The notes under the pieces are model-generated. The model had not been told where the DNA came from. It was given only the letters and a program-made list of their open reading frames with translations, and did no database searches. This document shows positions 35,244 through 35,404 of a stretch of 35,404 bases of DNA, one piece after another. The stretch covers positions 1 to 35,404 of the forward strand of contig JAAYHY010000048.1 of the NCBI GenBank assembly GCA_012735135.1, given 5' to 3'. Position 1 is the first letter of the stretch; each line of letters starts with the position of its first letter. Source of the stretch: Bacillota bacterium (GTDB taxonomy: Bacteria; Bacillota; UBA4882; UBA10575). The position numbers were made by a program, and so were the translations under genes.

Positions 35244-35404
35244 ATGACAAAAAAAGAAAAAAAGCAACCACTCGTCCCACGGGAAGTGCTAAGAGCGTTC
35301 ATTAAAGAAAATAATATAGTGACCGCAGCAGACGCTCAAAACGCATTAAAAAAGCTATTTGCCAGTACAATACAAGAAATGCTCGAAGCTGAAATGGACC
35401 ATGA
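35244..35404 (+). mobile_element. IS256-family (mutator-type) transposase, N-terminal fragment truncated by the window edge
   Basis: ATG 35244: MTKKEKKQPLVPREVLRAFIKENNIVTAADAQNALKKLFASTIQEMLEAEMDHE; EMLEAEMD resembles the IS256 N-terminal LxxMLxAEld motif; SD AAAGGCGG. Confidence 0.85.

Overview
This is a Gram-positive (Firmicutes/Clostridia-like) chromosomal window, mostly housekeeping genes with a few accessory or regulatory islands. In order: 3' end of tRNA-Val(GAC); a YqzL-like micro-ORF; a T-box leader and pheST; an agr-like quorum-sensing island (agrB, an agrD-like cyclic-peptide precursor missing from the ORF track, and a membrane protein resembling AgrC but with degenerate kinase motifs); zapA; cvpA with a Cys-rich C-terminal domain; a U32 peptidase; rpsO; pnp; a reduced dcw cluster (mraZ, rsmH, ftsL-like, PASTA-PBP, murE, murF, mraY, ftsW/spoVE, murA) with no murD/murG/murC/ftsQAZ; a SPOR protein; a redox-signalling-like cluster (DRTGG, anti-sigma-type ATPase, [FeFe]-hydrogenase-like protein with a substituted proton-transfer Cys, DRTGG, PHP, HydC/NuoE, stand-alone HATPase, HydB/NuoF, GerE-like LuxR protein); a CAP-domain secreted protein; a divergent lexA / yneA-like SOS module with three LexA boxes; a probably frameshifted lipoprotein; and the start of an IS256-like transposase at the right edge. 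The best candidates for under-described biology are the agr-like island with its pseudokinase-like receptor and the putative sensory-hydrogenase module. All product names come from reading the translations; no database search was run.
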